Shown here: positions 35,103-42,692 of the stretch, piece by piece | How positions within the stretch are numbered: position 1 is the stretch's first letter | Layout: each line of letters opens with the position of its first letter | Assembly (NCBI RefSeq): GCF_004217095.1 | Contig: NZ_SHKO01000002.1 | Location: 868,001-932,000 of the forward strand | Length of the DNA: 64,000 nucleotides | Source: Advenella incenata | Lineage (GTDB): Bacteria; Pseudomonadota; Gammaproteobacteria; Burkholderiales; Burkholderiaceae_B | Direction: 5' to 3' | Made by a program: the position numbers and the translations under genes | The notes under the pieces: generated by a model | Told to the model about the DNA's origin: nothing | The model's database searches: none | The model's input: the letters and a program-made list of their open reading frames with translations, nothing else

Positions 35103-35611
35103 TTGGGTTCTCCGGCAGGTGAATGGGTGGCGTTATGCCGGATGTGATTTTGTAGCGAATGGGCCAGGAATGCGGCAATTGCGCCCAATGTTGTTGCAAG
35201 CGTCAGCGTGCCGAAGGTGGCCATTGAAGGGGGCTGGTGCAAGGCAAAGTAAGCCACCAGCCCCAGAAAAATGGCGGGCAGGTTGTTCACTGCAGGCGCT
35301 TTGGCCAGCGACAGTGCAATGATGGTGATGGCAAACACCACCGCGCTGATAGCGTAGGTGCCCAAATAGGGTGTGAGCGTCGCCAGGCCATGGGCCGCAG
35401 CAATGCCCAGCATGACACCGATCAGGACACATGCCAGATTGATGATTCCCTGCTGCAGGTTAAGCCCGCGGGTGAAATACGAGATCCAGCCGACGAACAT
35501 GGCCCATACCGGTATCTCGAAGGCCAGGACGCTTAGCGTTGCGGCCGACGAGGCAATGACCGATTCGCCAATGACCACTTTTATGTGTGAGGAAAATGCC
35601 TTGCCTGTCAT
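35078..35611 (-). CDS. DUF1097 family membrane protein (YcdZ-like)
   Basis: A 177-residue protein with five or six hydrophobic helices. The opening EIPVWAMFVGWISYFTRG, the GIINLACVLIGVMLGIAAAH block and the late LPAIFLGLVAYFALH match DUF1097, a family of inner-membrane proteins including E. coli YcdZ. The function is unknown. It lies between the SDR gene (76 bp upstream) and DoxX (overlapping) on the same strand, suggesting a three-gene operon. Confidence 0.8.
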   Translation of the reverse strand: MTGKAFSSHIKVVIGESVIASSAATLSVLAFEIPVWAMFVGWISYFTRGLNLQQGIINLACVLIGVMLGIAAAHGLATLTPYLGTYAISAVVFAITIIALSLAKAPAVNNLPAIFLGLVAYFALHQPPSMATFGTLTLATTLGAIAAFLAHSLQNHIRHNATHSPAGEPKWHAAKTK

Positions 35612-35687
35612 TGCTCATCTCCTTGGAAATGCAGTAATGGCATAGTCAATCGGGCACCGGCGCGGGGCCGGGCATACGCAGTCTGGT

Positions 35688-36473
35688 TCATGCGAAGCCG
35701 CCGTTAGCGCGAACAACTTGTCCATTGACCCAGCCCCCGTCGGCCCCGACCAGGAACGCAACCACATTTGCAATGTCTTCGGGTTGGCCCAGGCGCTCCA
35801 GCGGGGCAAGCTTACTCAGTTGCGTGATCTGCTCTTCGCTCTTGCCTTCAAAAAACAGTTCGGTGGCAACCGGCCCGGGTGCGACCGCATTAACGGTAAT
35901 GTTGCGACCGCGCAGCTCGTTGGCCAGCACCCGCACCAGGCCCTCTACGCCTGCCTTGGCGGCGATGTAGGGGCCGTACTGCGGAAAGGATTTGGCGATC
36001 ACGCTGCTCGAGAGCGCGACAATGCGTGCGCCGGTTTGCAAATCCGCAGCCGCCTGCCCCAGCACCAGGAAAGCGCCGCGCAGATTGGTGTGGATGACAC
36101 GATCGAAGGCGTCGATATTCTCCGGGGCAATCGCATTCATGGTCATCACGCCGGCGCTGTGCACAACAGCGCTGATCTGGCCATAGGCTTGCTGCGTCGT
36201 GGCAAAGAGCTGTTGCACGTCTTCGGCCACGGACACGTCGGCCTGCACGCTCATTGCCTGTCCGCCTGCCGCCTGGATGGCGTCGACCACTTCCTGCGCC
36301 TTGGCGGCGTTGCCCGCATAATTGACCACGACCCTGAAACCATCGGCGGCCAGGCGCAGGGCGATGGCGCGGCCAATGCCTCGCGAGGCGCCGGTCACGA
36401 TGGCGGTGGGCGCAGCTGATGCAGGGTGGGCCGCTGTGTCGGTGGTGCTGCTGGTGTCTTTTCTGGTGTTCAT
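35688..36473 (-). CDS. SDR family oxidoreductase
   Basis: 261 residues from the Met at 36473, which has AAGGACAGG upstream; the open frame to 36827 is antisense to the LysR gene and not used. A classical short-chain dehydrogenase: TGASRGIGRAIALRLAADGF (cofactor motif), VVNYAGNAAKAQ (a neutral residue pattern favouring NADP), VVHSAGVM, LSSSVIAKSFPQYGPYIAAKAG with catalytic Ser, Tyr and Lys, and APGPVATELFFEGKSEEQI. The first ~20 residues are Ser/Thr/Ala-rich. The substrate is unknown. The adjacent divergent LysR gene is the likely regulator. Confidence 0.92.
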   Translation of the reverse strand: MNTRKDTSSTTDTAAHPASAAPTAIVTGASRGIGRAIALRLAADGFRVVVNYAGNAAKAQEVVDAIQAAGGQAMSVQADVSVAEDVQQLFATTQQAYGQISAVVHSAGVMTMNAIAPENIDAFDRVIHTNLRGAFLVLGQAAADLQTGARIVALSSSVIAKSFPQYGPYIAAKAGVEGLVRVLANELRGRNITVNAVAPGPVATELFFEGKSEEQITQLSKLAPLERLGQPEDIANVVAFLVGADGGWVNGQVVRANGGFA

Positions 36474-36651
36474 AGTCCTGTCCTTGAATGATGATGGGCT
36501 GCGCACGAGGCGGCGGGTACGCCAGGGTGATGGCGGTGGCAGTTGCTGTTGCCTGGTGCAGCGATGAATAACATCATATCGATTGACGCCTGATGGATAA
36601 ATGGGGTGAAATTGGCTTGTTAATTCAAAAAACACCAACAATGGGGTGCAT

Positions 36652-37554
36652 ATGGACCGCTTTGATGCGATGCAGCTGTTTATCCGGATCGTGGAGCTGG
36701 GCAGCTTTACCGACGCGGCGGGGGCGCTGAATCTGCCGCGAGCCACTGCCACGCATGCCATCAAGCAGCTGGAAAAGCGCCTGGGCGCGCGATTGCTGGA
36801 TCGCACCACGCGGCAGGTTGCCCCCACGCTGGATGGCCAGGCCTTCTATGAACGCAGCAAACGGGTGCTGGCCGAACTGGAAGATGCCGAGACTTCGCTC
36901 AGCACGCATGTGACCGATCCCCACGGGACGTTGCGGCTGGATTTGCACGGGGCGCATGCGACCATGATCATCCTGCCGCGCATTGCGCAGTTTCGTGAGC
37001 GCTATCCGAATATCGATGTGGTTATCAGTAGCGGTGACCGGTTGGTGCATCTGGTCAGGGAAGGGATCGACTGCGTGGTGCGAGCGGGGCAGTCCCGCGA
37101 CTCCTCGCTGGTGGTTCGGAAACTGGCGGATATGGAGCAGATTATCTGCGCCAGTCCCGAATATTTGTCCCGCTATGGCACGCCCGTGCATCCGGGCGAA
37201 CTGCCGCAGCACCAGGCCATCGGTTTTTTCTCGCGCGGCAACGACAGTCGCTACCCCTTTTCGATCATGATGGATGGGCAGGAGACGCAGTTCGAGGCCA
37301 GCGGCTGGATGTCCGTAAGCGATGCCGAATGCTATACCAGCGCTGCCCTTGCCGGTTGCGGGCTGATCCAGGTGCCACGCTTTCGGCTGCAGGCCCATTT
37401 GCAGGCGGGCAGGTTGGTGCAGGTGCTGGCCGATTGGCCGTGTCCGGACCTGCCAGTGTGCGCGCTTTATCCGTTTCATCGCCAGTTGTCGCCGCGGGTC
37501 CGGGTTTTCATTGATTGGGCGCGCGACCTGTATAGCGAAAAATTCGGCGCGTAA
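36652..37554 (+). CDS. LysR family transcriptional regulator
   Basis: 300 residues from MDRFDAMQLFIRIVELGSFT; a GTG two codons earlier is less likely. The HTH unit is SFTDAAGALNLPRATATHAI followed by KQLEKRLGARLLDRTTRQVA, the CrgA/DsdC-like subgroup (MD-x-F/L-x-x-M-x-x-F). The effector domain starts at about residue 90. Divergent from the SDR-DUF1097-DoxX operon with a 178-bp shared spacer, the standard layout for an LTTR and its target. Confidence 0.93.
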   Translation: MDRFDAMQLFIRIVELGSFTDAAGALNLPRATATHAIKQLEKRLGARLLDRTTRQVAPTLDGQAFYERSKRVLAELEDAETSLSTHVTDPHGTLRLDLHGAHATMIILPRIAQFRERYPNIDVVISSGDRLVHLVREGIDCVVRAGQSRDSSLVVRKLADMEQIICASPEYLSRYGTPVHPGELPQHQAIGFFSRGNDSRYPFSIMMDGQETQFEASGWMSVSDAECYTSAALAGCGLIQVPRFRLQAHLQAGRLVQVLADWPCPDLPVCALYPFHRQLSPRVRVFIDWARDLYSEKFGA

Positions 37555-37565
37555 GAGGCTTGTCG

Positions 37566-38243
37566 TCAAGCCGCCAGCGTCTCGATGCTGCCCATCGCGC
37601 GCGCTAATGCGGCTTCGCGCAGTTGCGGACTAATGTCAACGCCATCGGCGGCGATTACCTCAAGGTTGTCGATACCAATCACCGAGAAAACCGACCTCAG
37701 GTAGGTTTCTGCATGTTCATGGTGTGCGTTGGGCGATCCCTCGCCATAGATTCCGCCCCGTGCCAGCAGCACGATGACGCGCTTGCCGCGCGCCAGCCCG
37801 ACTACGCCGCTGGCACTATAGCTGAACGTTTTTCCAGCAACACAAATGCGATCGATCCACGCCTTCAGGGAGCTTGGAATGGTGAAATTGTAAAAAGCGA
37901 CGCCTATCACAATCACCTGGCTGCTTAGAAACGCCTCAAGAACCTGTCCGCTTTCGGCAAGGTCGGTCAGTTCGTCCTGATCCAGGTCGCTAATGCTTGT
38001 GCCCTTTACGTGGGCTGCGAACACGCGTTCAGTCAGATCGCCCAGCGGATGGGCGGCCAGATCGCGATATTGAATCGCGATGTCCGCGGCTTCACGCTTG
38101 ATGCGCGCCACAGCTGCAGCCGACATTTCCCGCGTCAATGATCCTGTCGCTTTAATGCTTGTGTCGATGTGCAGCAGCCTCACGGGGTTCGCGCCGGGTT
38201 GGCCGCTGGCCTTGGTGACAACGGGTTTGGAGGTAAGGGACAT
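37566..38243 (-). CDS. azoR: FMN-dependent NADH-azoreductase
   Basis: A 225-residue flavodoxin-like quinone/azo reductase. The FMN phosphate loop is LLHIDTSIKATGSLTREMSA, then VIVIGVAFYNFTIPSSLKAW with IDRICVAGKTFSYSASG, the AzoR signature (P-x-x-N-F-x-x-P-x-x-L-K-x-W-I-D). The N-terminal ~20 residues are an extra polar extension. It carries out two-electron reduction of quinones and azo compounds. It is divergent from a HxlR regulator 77 bp away, an arrangement that suggests quinone-responsive repression. Confidence 0.92.
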   Translation of the reverse strand: MSLTSKPVVTKASGQPGANPVRLLHIDTSIKATGSLTREMSAAAVARIKREAADIAIQYRDLAAHPLGDLTERVFAAHVKGTSISDLDQDELTDLAESGQVLEAFLSSQVIVIGVAFYNFTIPSSLKAWIDRICVAGKTFSYSASGVVGLARGKRVIVLLARGGIYGEGSPNAHHEHAETYLRSVFSVIGIDNLEVIAADGVDISPQLREAALARAMGSIETLAA

Positions 38244-38268
38244 GATATTCTTCCTAGTGGTTATTAAT

Positions 38269-38293
38269 TGAGACTAGGTAGTATAATGAGACT
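38269..38293. promoter_or_regulatory. putative HxlR operator between azoR and hxlR
   Basis: The dyad ACTA GG TAGT (38273-38282) overlaps a TGAGACT direct repeat (38269-38275 and 38287-38293). It resembles the TACT/AGTA-type half-sites used by quinone-sensing HxlR proteins. It lies in the 77-bp divergent spacer, so one repressor could shut both genes. Confidence 0.45.
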
Positions 38294-38320
38294 TTATCGC
38301 GACGTGAAGGAGGCAGAATT

Positions 38321-38743
38321 TTGGGACATGGAGAGCTAAAAGTAACCGCCGACGTACCCGGCGGTTTGTCCACCAAACATAACGAGCGGTCAAAATGGGC
38401 AGTCGACCCGCAATGTCCGGTGCGAGATGTGCTTGACCGGATCGGCGACAAGTGGTCGACGCTTGTCCTGGGCACGTTGGCGAGCGGTCCGCATCGCTTT
38501 AGCGCCGTTCAGCGCGCGATTCCGGACATTTCCAAGCGAATGCTGACGCAGACCTTGCGCGATCTGGAGCGCGACGGGCTGATCGCGCGAACGGTGTTCC
38601 CAACCAAGCCGCCTAGCGTTGAGTACCGCCTGACCCCTTTGGGCGAAACAATTCTAGAGCCCCTGACCGTTCTTGTTCAGTGGGCCGATCGCAGTCGTGC
38701 AGCGATCAAGAATGCTCGCCAGGCATACGATGCAGCGTCGTAG
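38321..38743 (+). CDS. HxlR family transcriptional regulator
   Basis: 140 residues, starting at a TTG codon: AAGGAGG (38307-38313) sits 7 nt before it and no in-frame ATG fits. The winged helix is [20 protein letters not shown], then [40 protein letters not shown] and [20 protein letters not shown]. The single N-terminal Cys (Q-C-P-V) is the conserved position that senses quinones and oxidants in YodB/QorR-type members. It probably represses azoR and itself. Confidence 0.92.
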   Translation: MGHGELKVTADVPGGLSTKHNERSKWAVDPQCPVRDVLDRIGDKWSTLVLGTLASGPHRFSAVQRAIPDISKRMLTQTLRDLERDGLIARTVFPTKPPSVEYRLTPLGETILEPLTVLVQWADRSRAAIKNARQAYDAAS

Positions 38744-38976
38744 CGCTGTTGAAACAGCCCACCGGGCCTGCCGTTGCCCTATTATTTTCAAAAGATTTTT
38801 TTAACGCAAAATGGGGTAACTGTCCGGGCAATGCCAGCATGGCAAGCGTGTTTGGGGCGTTAAAACCAGCGTGCTGTTTCATGTGCAGAAAAGTTCGATT
38901 CAATGCTGCACTTGGCAAGGCAAGTGCATGATTGCATATGTAATTACAATCACAAATGAAGCAAACTAAAAATTAA
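38744..38976. other. gene-free spacer after the HxlR gene
   Basis: About 230 bp, completing with the next hairpin a 353-bp gap between convergent genes. An AT-rich segment near 38771-38815 contains TTTTTTTAA-like runs that might end the hxlR transcript. No frame with coding character was found. Confidence 0.35.
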
Positions 38977-39013
38977 AAGGACTGAGTCCTGTTCAATACA
39001 GAATTCAGTCCTT
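38977..39013 (-). terminator. terminator of the 39097 small membrane gene
   Basis: AAGGACTGA (38977-38985) and TCAGTCCTT (39005-39013) form a perfect stem with a further inner CTGT/ACAG pairing. On the minus strand it is followed by TTTAATTTTTAG, a T-rich tail. It lies 84 bp past the stop of the minus-strand gene. Confidence 0.6.
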
Positions 39014-39096
39014 CAGCCCAATTTGAATAACGCGTCTGACTTCAAGGGCCAGTTCAGTGACAGGGATGTGGGGCGGCTGCGTATGGCATGCCGGCG

Positions 39097-39384
39097 TTAC
39101 TTTATTTCCCGGATTTCCACATCTGTGATATCGGGCTTGCGCGAAAAATTACCGGGTTTCTTGAATTTCTCGGAAAATTCGGAATGGGTCTGGCGGGCGC
39201 GGGTTGAGGTTGTTTTCCAGTATTCGCGGGCGACGAACGGCTTGCCGCGCACCTTCGCAATAATATAGAACAGCCCCACCGCAATGGCCGCAGAGACCAG
39301 GAACACAGCGGCCATGACAAGGCCTGCAATGGTGATGACACCAAATAGCAGCGCTTTGAAAAACCGGTCCAGAAAATCGTTCAT
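39097..39384 (-). CDS. small inner-membrane protein of unknown function
   Basis: A 95-residue protein. The first 45 residues are a hydrophobic hairpin (FKALLFGVITIAGLVMAAVF and SAAIAVGLFYIIAKV), with a short cytosolic tail rich in K, R, T and E (TRARQTHSEFSEKFKK). The N-terminus MNDFLDRFFKALLFG is typical of small membrane proteins encoded near apbC/metG in Burkholderiales. The function is unknown. It has its own terminator and diverges from apbC. Confidence 0.65.
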   Translation of the reverse strand: MNDFLDRFFKALLFGVITIAGLVMAAVFLVSAAIAVGLFYIIAKVRGKPFVAREYWKTTSTRARQTHSEFSEKFKKPGNFSRKPDITDVEIREIK

Positions 39385-39798
39385 AAGGGGTCAGATCCTT
39401 GTAAGTGGGAAGAGCCAATAAGCATTCGTTACGGCTTATTGTACACAAGCAATTGATTTTGCTTGATTTGTTTTCTCTATAGTAGGGCTTTTTCTGGAAA
39501 ATTCAAGGGCCGCCCGCACGCGGATATGCCAAAAGATTTCAAAAAGTGGTTACAGCCCGAGCACCCATGGCGTGTAACGTGAGCGGGACCGCATCAAAAC
39601 CGTCGGCAGGGCGGCGCTTGTTTGATGCGAGTGAGGCGGCAGCACGGCGAAATTCGTTGTTGCAACCCCAAGCGGTACGCGGCGCGTCATAGGGAAGATA
39701 TCCCTGCTCCACACAGATTTTAACAATGTGCAAGCCCATTAAACGTTATCATTAAGGCCATTACGCCCTTAAAATAGTATCAATTGCAGCGAGTTGAA
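39385..39798. other. divergent promoter region of apbC
   Basis: A 414-bp spacer. TTAAGG-N9-CCTTAA (39752-39772) is a perfect dyad 27 bp before the apbC start, well placed for an operator. AATAAGC (39417-39423) with GCTTATT (39434-39440) is a second hairpin near the small membrane gene. No gene is visible between them. Confidence 0.4.
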
Positions 39799-40893
39799 AT
39801 GAGTCTGTCGTCAAAAGCCCTTTTGGATGCGTTACGGTCTGTGGTAGACCCGGTTACTGGTATGCCGGTGGCCCCAACGCTCAAAGAGTCCGATATCACG
39901 CTTTCCGAAACGGGAGCAACGGTTCGCGTAGAGCCCGGGTATGTGACCAGCGCCGCAGCCAAGGCCGCCCTGACCGAACAGCTGCAGGCTGCTGCCAGAC
40001 AAGCCGGCGCGGCACAACTGACGTTGCAGTTCAGTGATACGGTAAGGGCGCACGCTGTGCAAAGCGGGCTCAAGCCTATTGCCGCGGTAAAAAATATTAT
40101 TGCGGTGGCCTCGGGCAAGGGCGGTGTCGGCAAGAGCACCACCAGCGCCAACCTGGCGATTGCACTGGCGCAAAGCGGCGCCCGCGTCGGCATTCTGGAT
40201 GCAGATATTTACGGCCCCAGCCAGCCGCTGATTATGGGCGTATCGGGCAAGCCGGTATCCAATGACGGCAAGACCATGGAGCCTTTGCGCGCCCACGGTA
40301 TCACGGTCAATTCCATCGGTTTTCTGATCGAGGCCGATTCACCAGCCATCTGGCGCGGACCCATGGTCACGCAGGCGCTGGAGCAACTGCTGCGCCAGAC
40401 CAACTGGCCCGATCTTGATTATCTGATTGTCGATATGCCGCCGGGCACGGGCGATATTGCCCTGACGCTGGCGCAAAAGGTACCGGTGGTGGGCGCCATT
40501 ATCGTGACCACGCCGCAGGATATTGCGTTGCTTGATGCCCGCAAGGGCTTGCGCATGTTCGAAAAAATGAATATTCCGATTTTGGGTATTGTCGAAAACA
40601 TGGCAATGCACATTTGCTCGCATTGCGGGCATGCCGAAGCCATTTTTGGCGAGGACGGCGGCAAGTACATGGCCCAGGAACTGGACGTTCCATGGCTGGG
40701 CGCCTTGCCTCTGGCAAAAAGTATTCGTGTACAGACCGACGCGGGTACGCCCACGGTTGCCAGCGACCCCAACAGCGAGGCGGCGGGGCTTTATCGCGAA
40801 CTGGCACGGCGTGTAGCCATGGCGGTGGCAGCCTTGCCCAAGGATATGGCTGGCCGCTTTCCCTCTGTGGTTGTTGAAAATCTGAAGAAATAA
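39799..40893 (+). CDS. apbC: iron-sulfur cluster carrier protein ApbC (Mrp)
   Basis: 364 residues from the ATG at 39799 (MSLSSKALLDALRSVVDPVT); an in-frame TTG five codons earlier is unlikely. An N-terminal DUF59/MIP18-like domain (1-85) precedes the Mrp/NBP35 ATPase with a deviant Walker A (ASGKGGVGKSTTSANLA), DADIYGPSQPLIMG, IVDMPPGTGDIALTLAQ and the cluster-binding C-x-x-C (HICSHCGHAEAIF). It binds and transfers [4Fe-4S] clusters to apoproteins. Followed after 17 bp by tamA. Confidence 0.96.
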   Translation: MSLSSKALLDALRSVVDPVTGMPVAPTLKESDITLSETGATVRVEPGYVTSAAAKAALTEQLQAAARQAGAAQLTLQFSDTVRAHAVQSGLKPIAAVKNIIAVASGKGGVGKSTTSANLAIALAQSGARVGILDADIYGPSQPLIMGVSGKPVSNDGKTMEPLRAHGITVNSIGFLIEADSPAIWRGPMVTQALEQLLRQTNWPDLDYLIVDMPPGTGDIALTLAQKVPVVGAIIVTTPQDIALLDARKGLRMFEKMNIPILGIVENMAMHICSHCGHAEAIFGEDGGKYMAQELDVPWLGALPLAKSIRVQTDAGTPTVASDPNSEAAGLYRELARRVAMAVAALPKDMAGRFPSVVVENLKK

Positions 40894-40910
40894 AAGCGCT
40901 GAATGGACCG

Positions 40911-42692
40911 ATGCGATTGAACAAGGCTTGTTTTCTCACAACGATTTTATTGTTGGCCGGTATTGGTCAGGTTTCGGCGCAAAAGCCCGAAGTGATTATC
41001 GATCCCAGCGGGCTTGGGCCTGAATCGCTGGATGCGGTAAACAAAGGTATTTCAGCTGTGGTGCGCATGGCCGACGATCAGGATTCGGGCGAAGCCGACC
41101 GGATCCGGCGCAAGGGCCGTGAGGCGGTAATCTCTGCCCTGGCCACTCGTGGTTATTTTGCGCCCGATGTCACGCTGGAAGTGGGTGAAGACGTGGGCGG
41201 CGAAACCTGGGACATTTCCATTGATCCGGGCAAGGTGGCCAAAGTCAAATCGGTCACCAATAATTTTACCGGCAGTATTGCCACGCCTCGCTTTAACGAG
41301 CGCGTATCACAGTTGCGTAAAGACTGGGGCCTGCCGGTAGACAAGGATTTTCTGAACGAGCAGTGGAGCAATGCCAAGTCGACCATGCTCGAGGGCGTGG
41401 CTGCCAATGATTTTTACCTGGCCCGCATGACGCATTCGCAGGCGGTGGTCAATCCCGAAACGGCGAGCGTGGATACCGAGACCACGGTCGACAGCGGTCC
41501 GGCAGTCACGCTGGGCCATACCGAAGTGGTAGGCTTGCGGCGCGTGCCCGATAGCCTGATCCGTCGCTATATCAAATACACGCCGGGCCAGCGCTTTTCC
41601 CAGGAACAGCTGGACACCTGGCAGCAGCAGATCCAATCTACCAATTTCTTTCGCGGCGCGTTCGTTACCCTGAAAAAACCACCGGGCGATGAGGTCTATG
41701 CACAGGACGCGGTAGAGTTGCCGGTTGCCGTGCGGGTGTCCGAAGCGCCGGCGCGTTCGCTGGCCGGTTCTCTGGGGATTGACGATTCGGTGGGCCCGGG
41801 CGCCGAGATCATGTACAAGCAGAATGTGGTGTTTGGACAGCCGCTGATTATGGAAACGGGTGCTGCAGTGAACGCCAAGCTGCAGCGCGCCTATATGGAT
41901 TTTCATTTGCCGCCCAATCTGGATGGCAGCAAAGATAGCGTTGGGGTGATGTTTCGTCACTCCGATATCCAGGATGAAGATGTGATGCGTTACGCCGTGG
42001 GCTGGAAGCGCAAGCTGGAGTTCAAGCTGGATGCGGCCAGTCGCGTCGATTACGAATCGAACTGGGGTGTGCTGGCAGCTTACGACTCGGTCAAGCGCGA
42101 AGGCGAGGAGCGTTATCGCCTGCCTACTGCGGTGGCAACCTGGGATTTTCTGCGTCGCGATGTCGACAACAAATATGACCCGCGTGAAGGCAATCTGATT
42201 GCGCTGGGTCTGGGCGCCGGCGTCACGCTGGATAAAGGCGAGCCGTTCAGCCGGGTCGGGCTGCGTGCGCAACAATGGTGGCCGATAGGCCGGCGCGATG
42301 TCTTTACCATGCGCGGCGAAGTGGGACAGGTATTCGGGTCCAGCGGTATGCGCATTCCGGATGACTTTGGCTATCGGACTGGCGGCGCGCGCTCCATCCG
42401 GGGCTACAAATACAATGATATTGGCAAAAGCGCTGGCGATGCGGTCGTGGGTGATCGCTCCCTGGCGGTGGTGAGCGTTGAATATATGCGTTACTTTGAC
42501 GACCGTTTCGGCATGGGCGTATTTATTGATGCCGGTGATGCAGCAGAGTCATTCAATAAGATGAAGCTGCATGTGGGCTACGGCGTGGGGGCAAGAATCA
42601 AGACCCCGGCCGGCCCGCTGTTTCTGGATCTGGCCTACGGCCAGCGTGACCGCAGTATACGGCTGCACTTTTCATTGGGAGTGGCATTCTGA
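40911..42692 (+). CDS. tamA: translocation and assembly module outer-membrane subunit TamA
   Basis: A 593-residue Omp85 protein. The signal peptide is MRLNKACFLTTILLLAGIGQ to VSA. Three POTRA domains follow (about 25-265; for example TVDSGPAVTLGHTEVVGLRR and YIKYTPGQRFSQEQLDTWQQ). The C-terminal 16-strand barrel (about 270-593) ends GPLFLDLAYGQRDRSIRLHF SLGVAF with a terminal Phe. The lid-lock motif is present as GGARSIRGYKYNDIG (xRGY). With TamB it assists insertion of outer-membrane proteins and phospholipid homeostasis. The stop codon overlaps the tamB start by 1 base. Confidence 0.94.
   Translation: MRLNKACFLTTILLLAGIGQVSAQKPEVIIDPSGLGPESLDAVNKGISAVVRMADDQDSGEADRIRRKGREAVISALATRGYFAPDVTLEVGEDVGGETWDISIDPGKVAKVKSVTNNFTGSIATPRFNERVSQLRKDWGLPVDKDFLNEQWSNAKSTMLEGVAANDFYLARMTHSQAVVNPETASVDTETTVDSGPAVTLGHTEVVGLRRVPDSLIRRYIKYTPGQRFSQEQLDTWQQQIQSTNFFRGAFVTLKKPPGDEVYAQDAVELPVAVRVSEAPARSLAGSLGIDDSVGPGAEIMYKQNVVFGQPLIMETGAAVNAKLQRAYMDFHLPPNLDGSKDSVGVMFRHSDIQDEDVMRYAVGWKRKLEFKLDAASRVDYESNWGVLAAYDSVKREGEERYRLPTAVATWDFLRRDVDNKYDPREGNLIALGLGAGVTLDKGEPFSRVGLRAQQWWPIGRRDVFTMRGEVGQVFGSSGMRIPDDFGYRTGGARSIRGYKYNDIGKSAGDAVVGDRSLAVVSVEYMRYFDDRFGMGVFIDAGDAAESFNKMKLHVGYGVGARIKTPAGPLFLDLAYGQRDRSIRLHFSLGVAF

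Noticed and set aside
36474-36827. N-terminal extension of the SDR frame
   Set aside because: It runs antisense into the LysR gene and lacks the Rossmann start; AAGGACAGG supports 36473.
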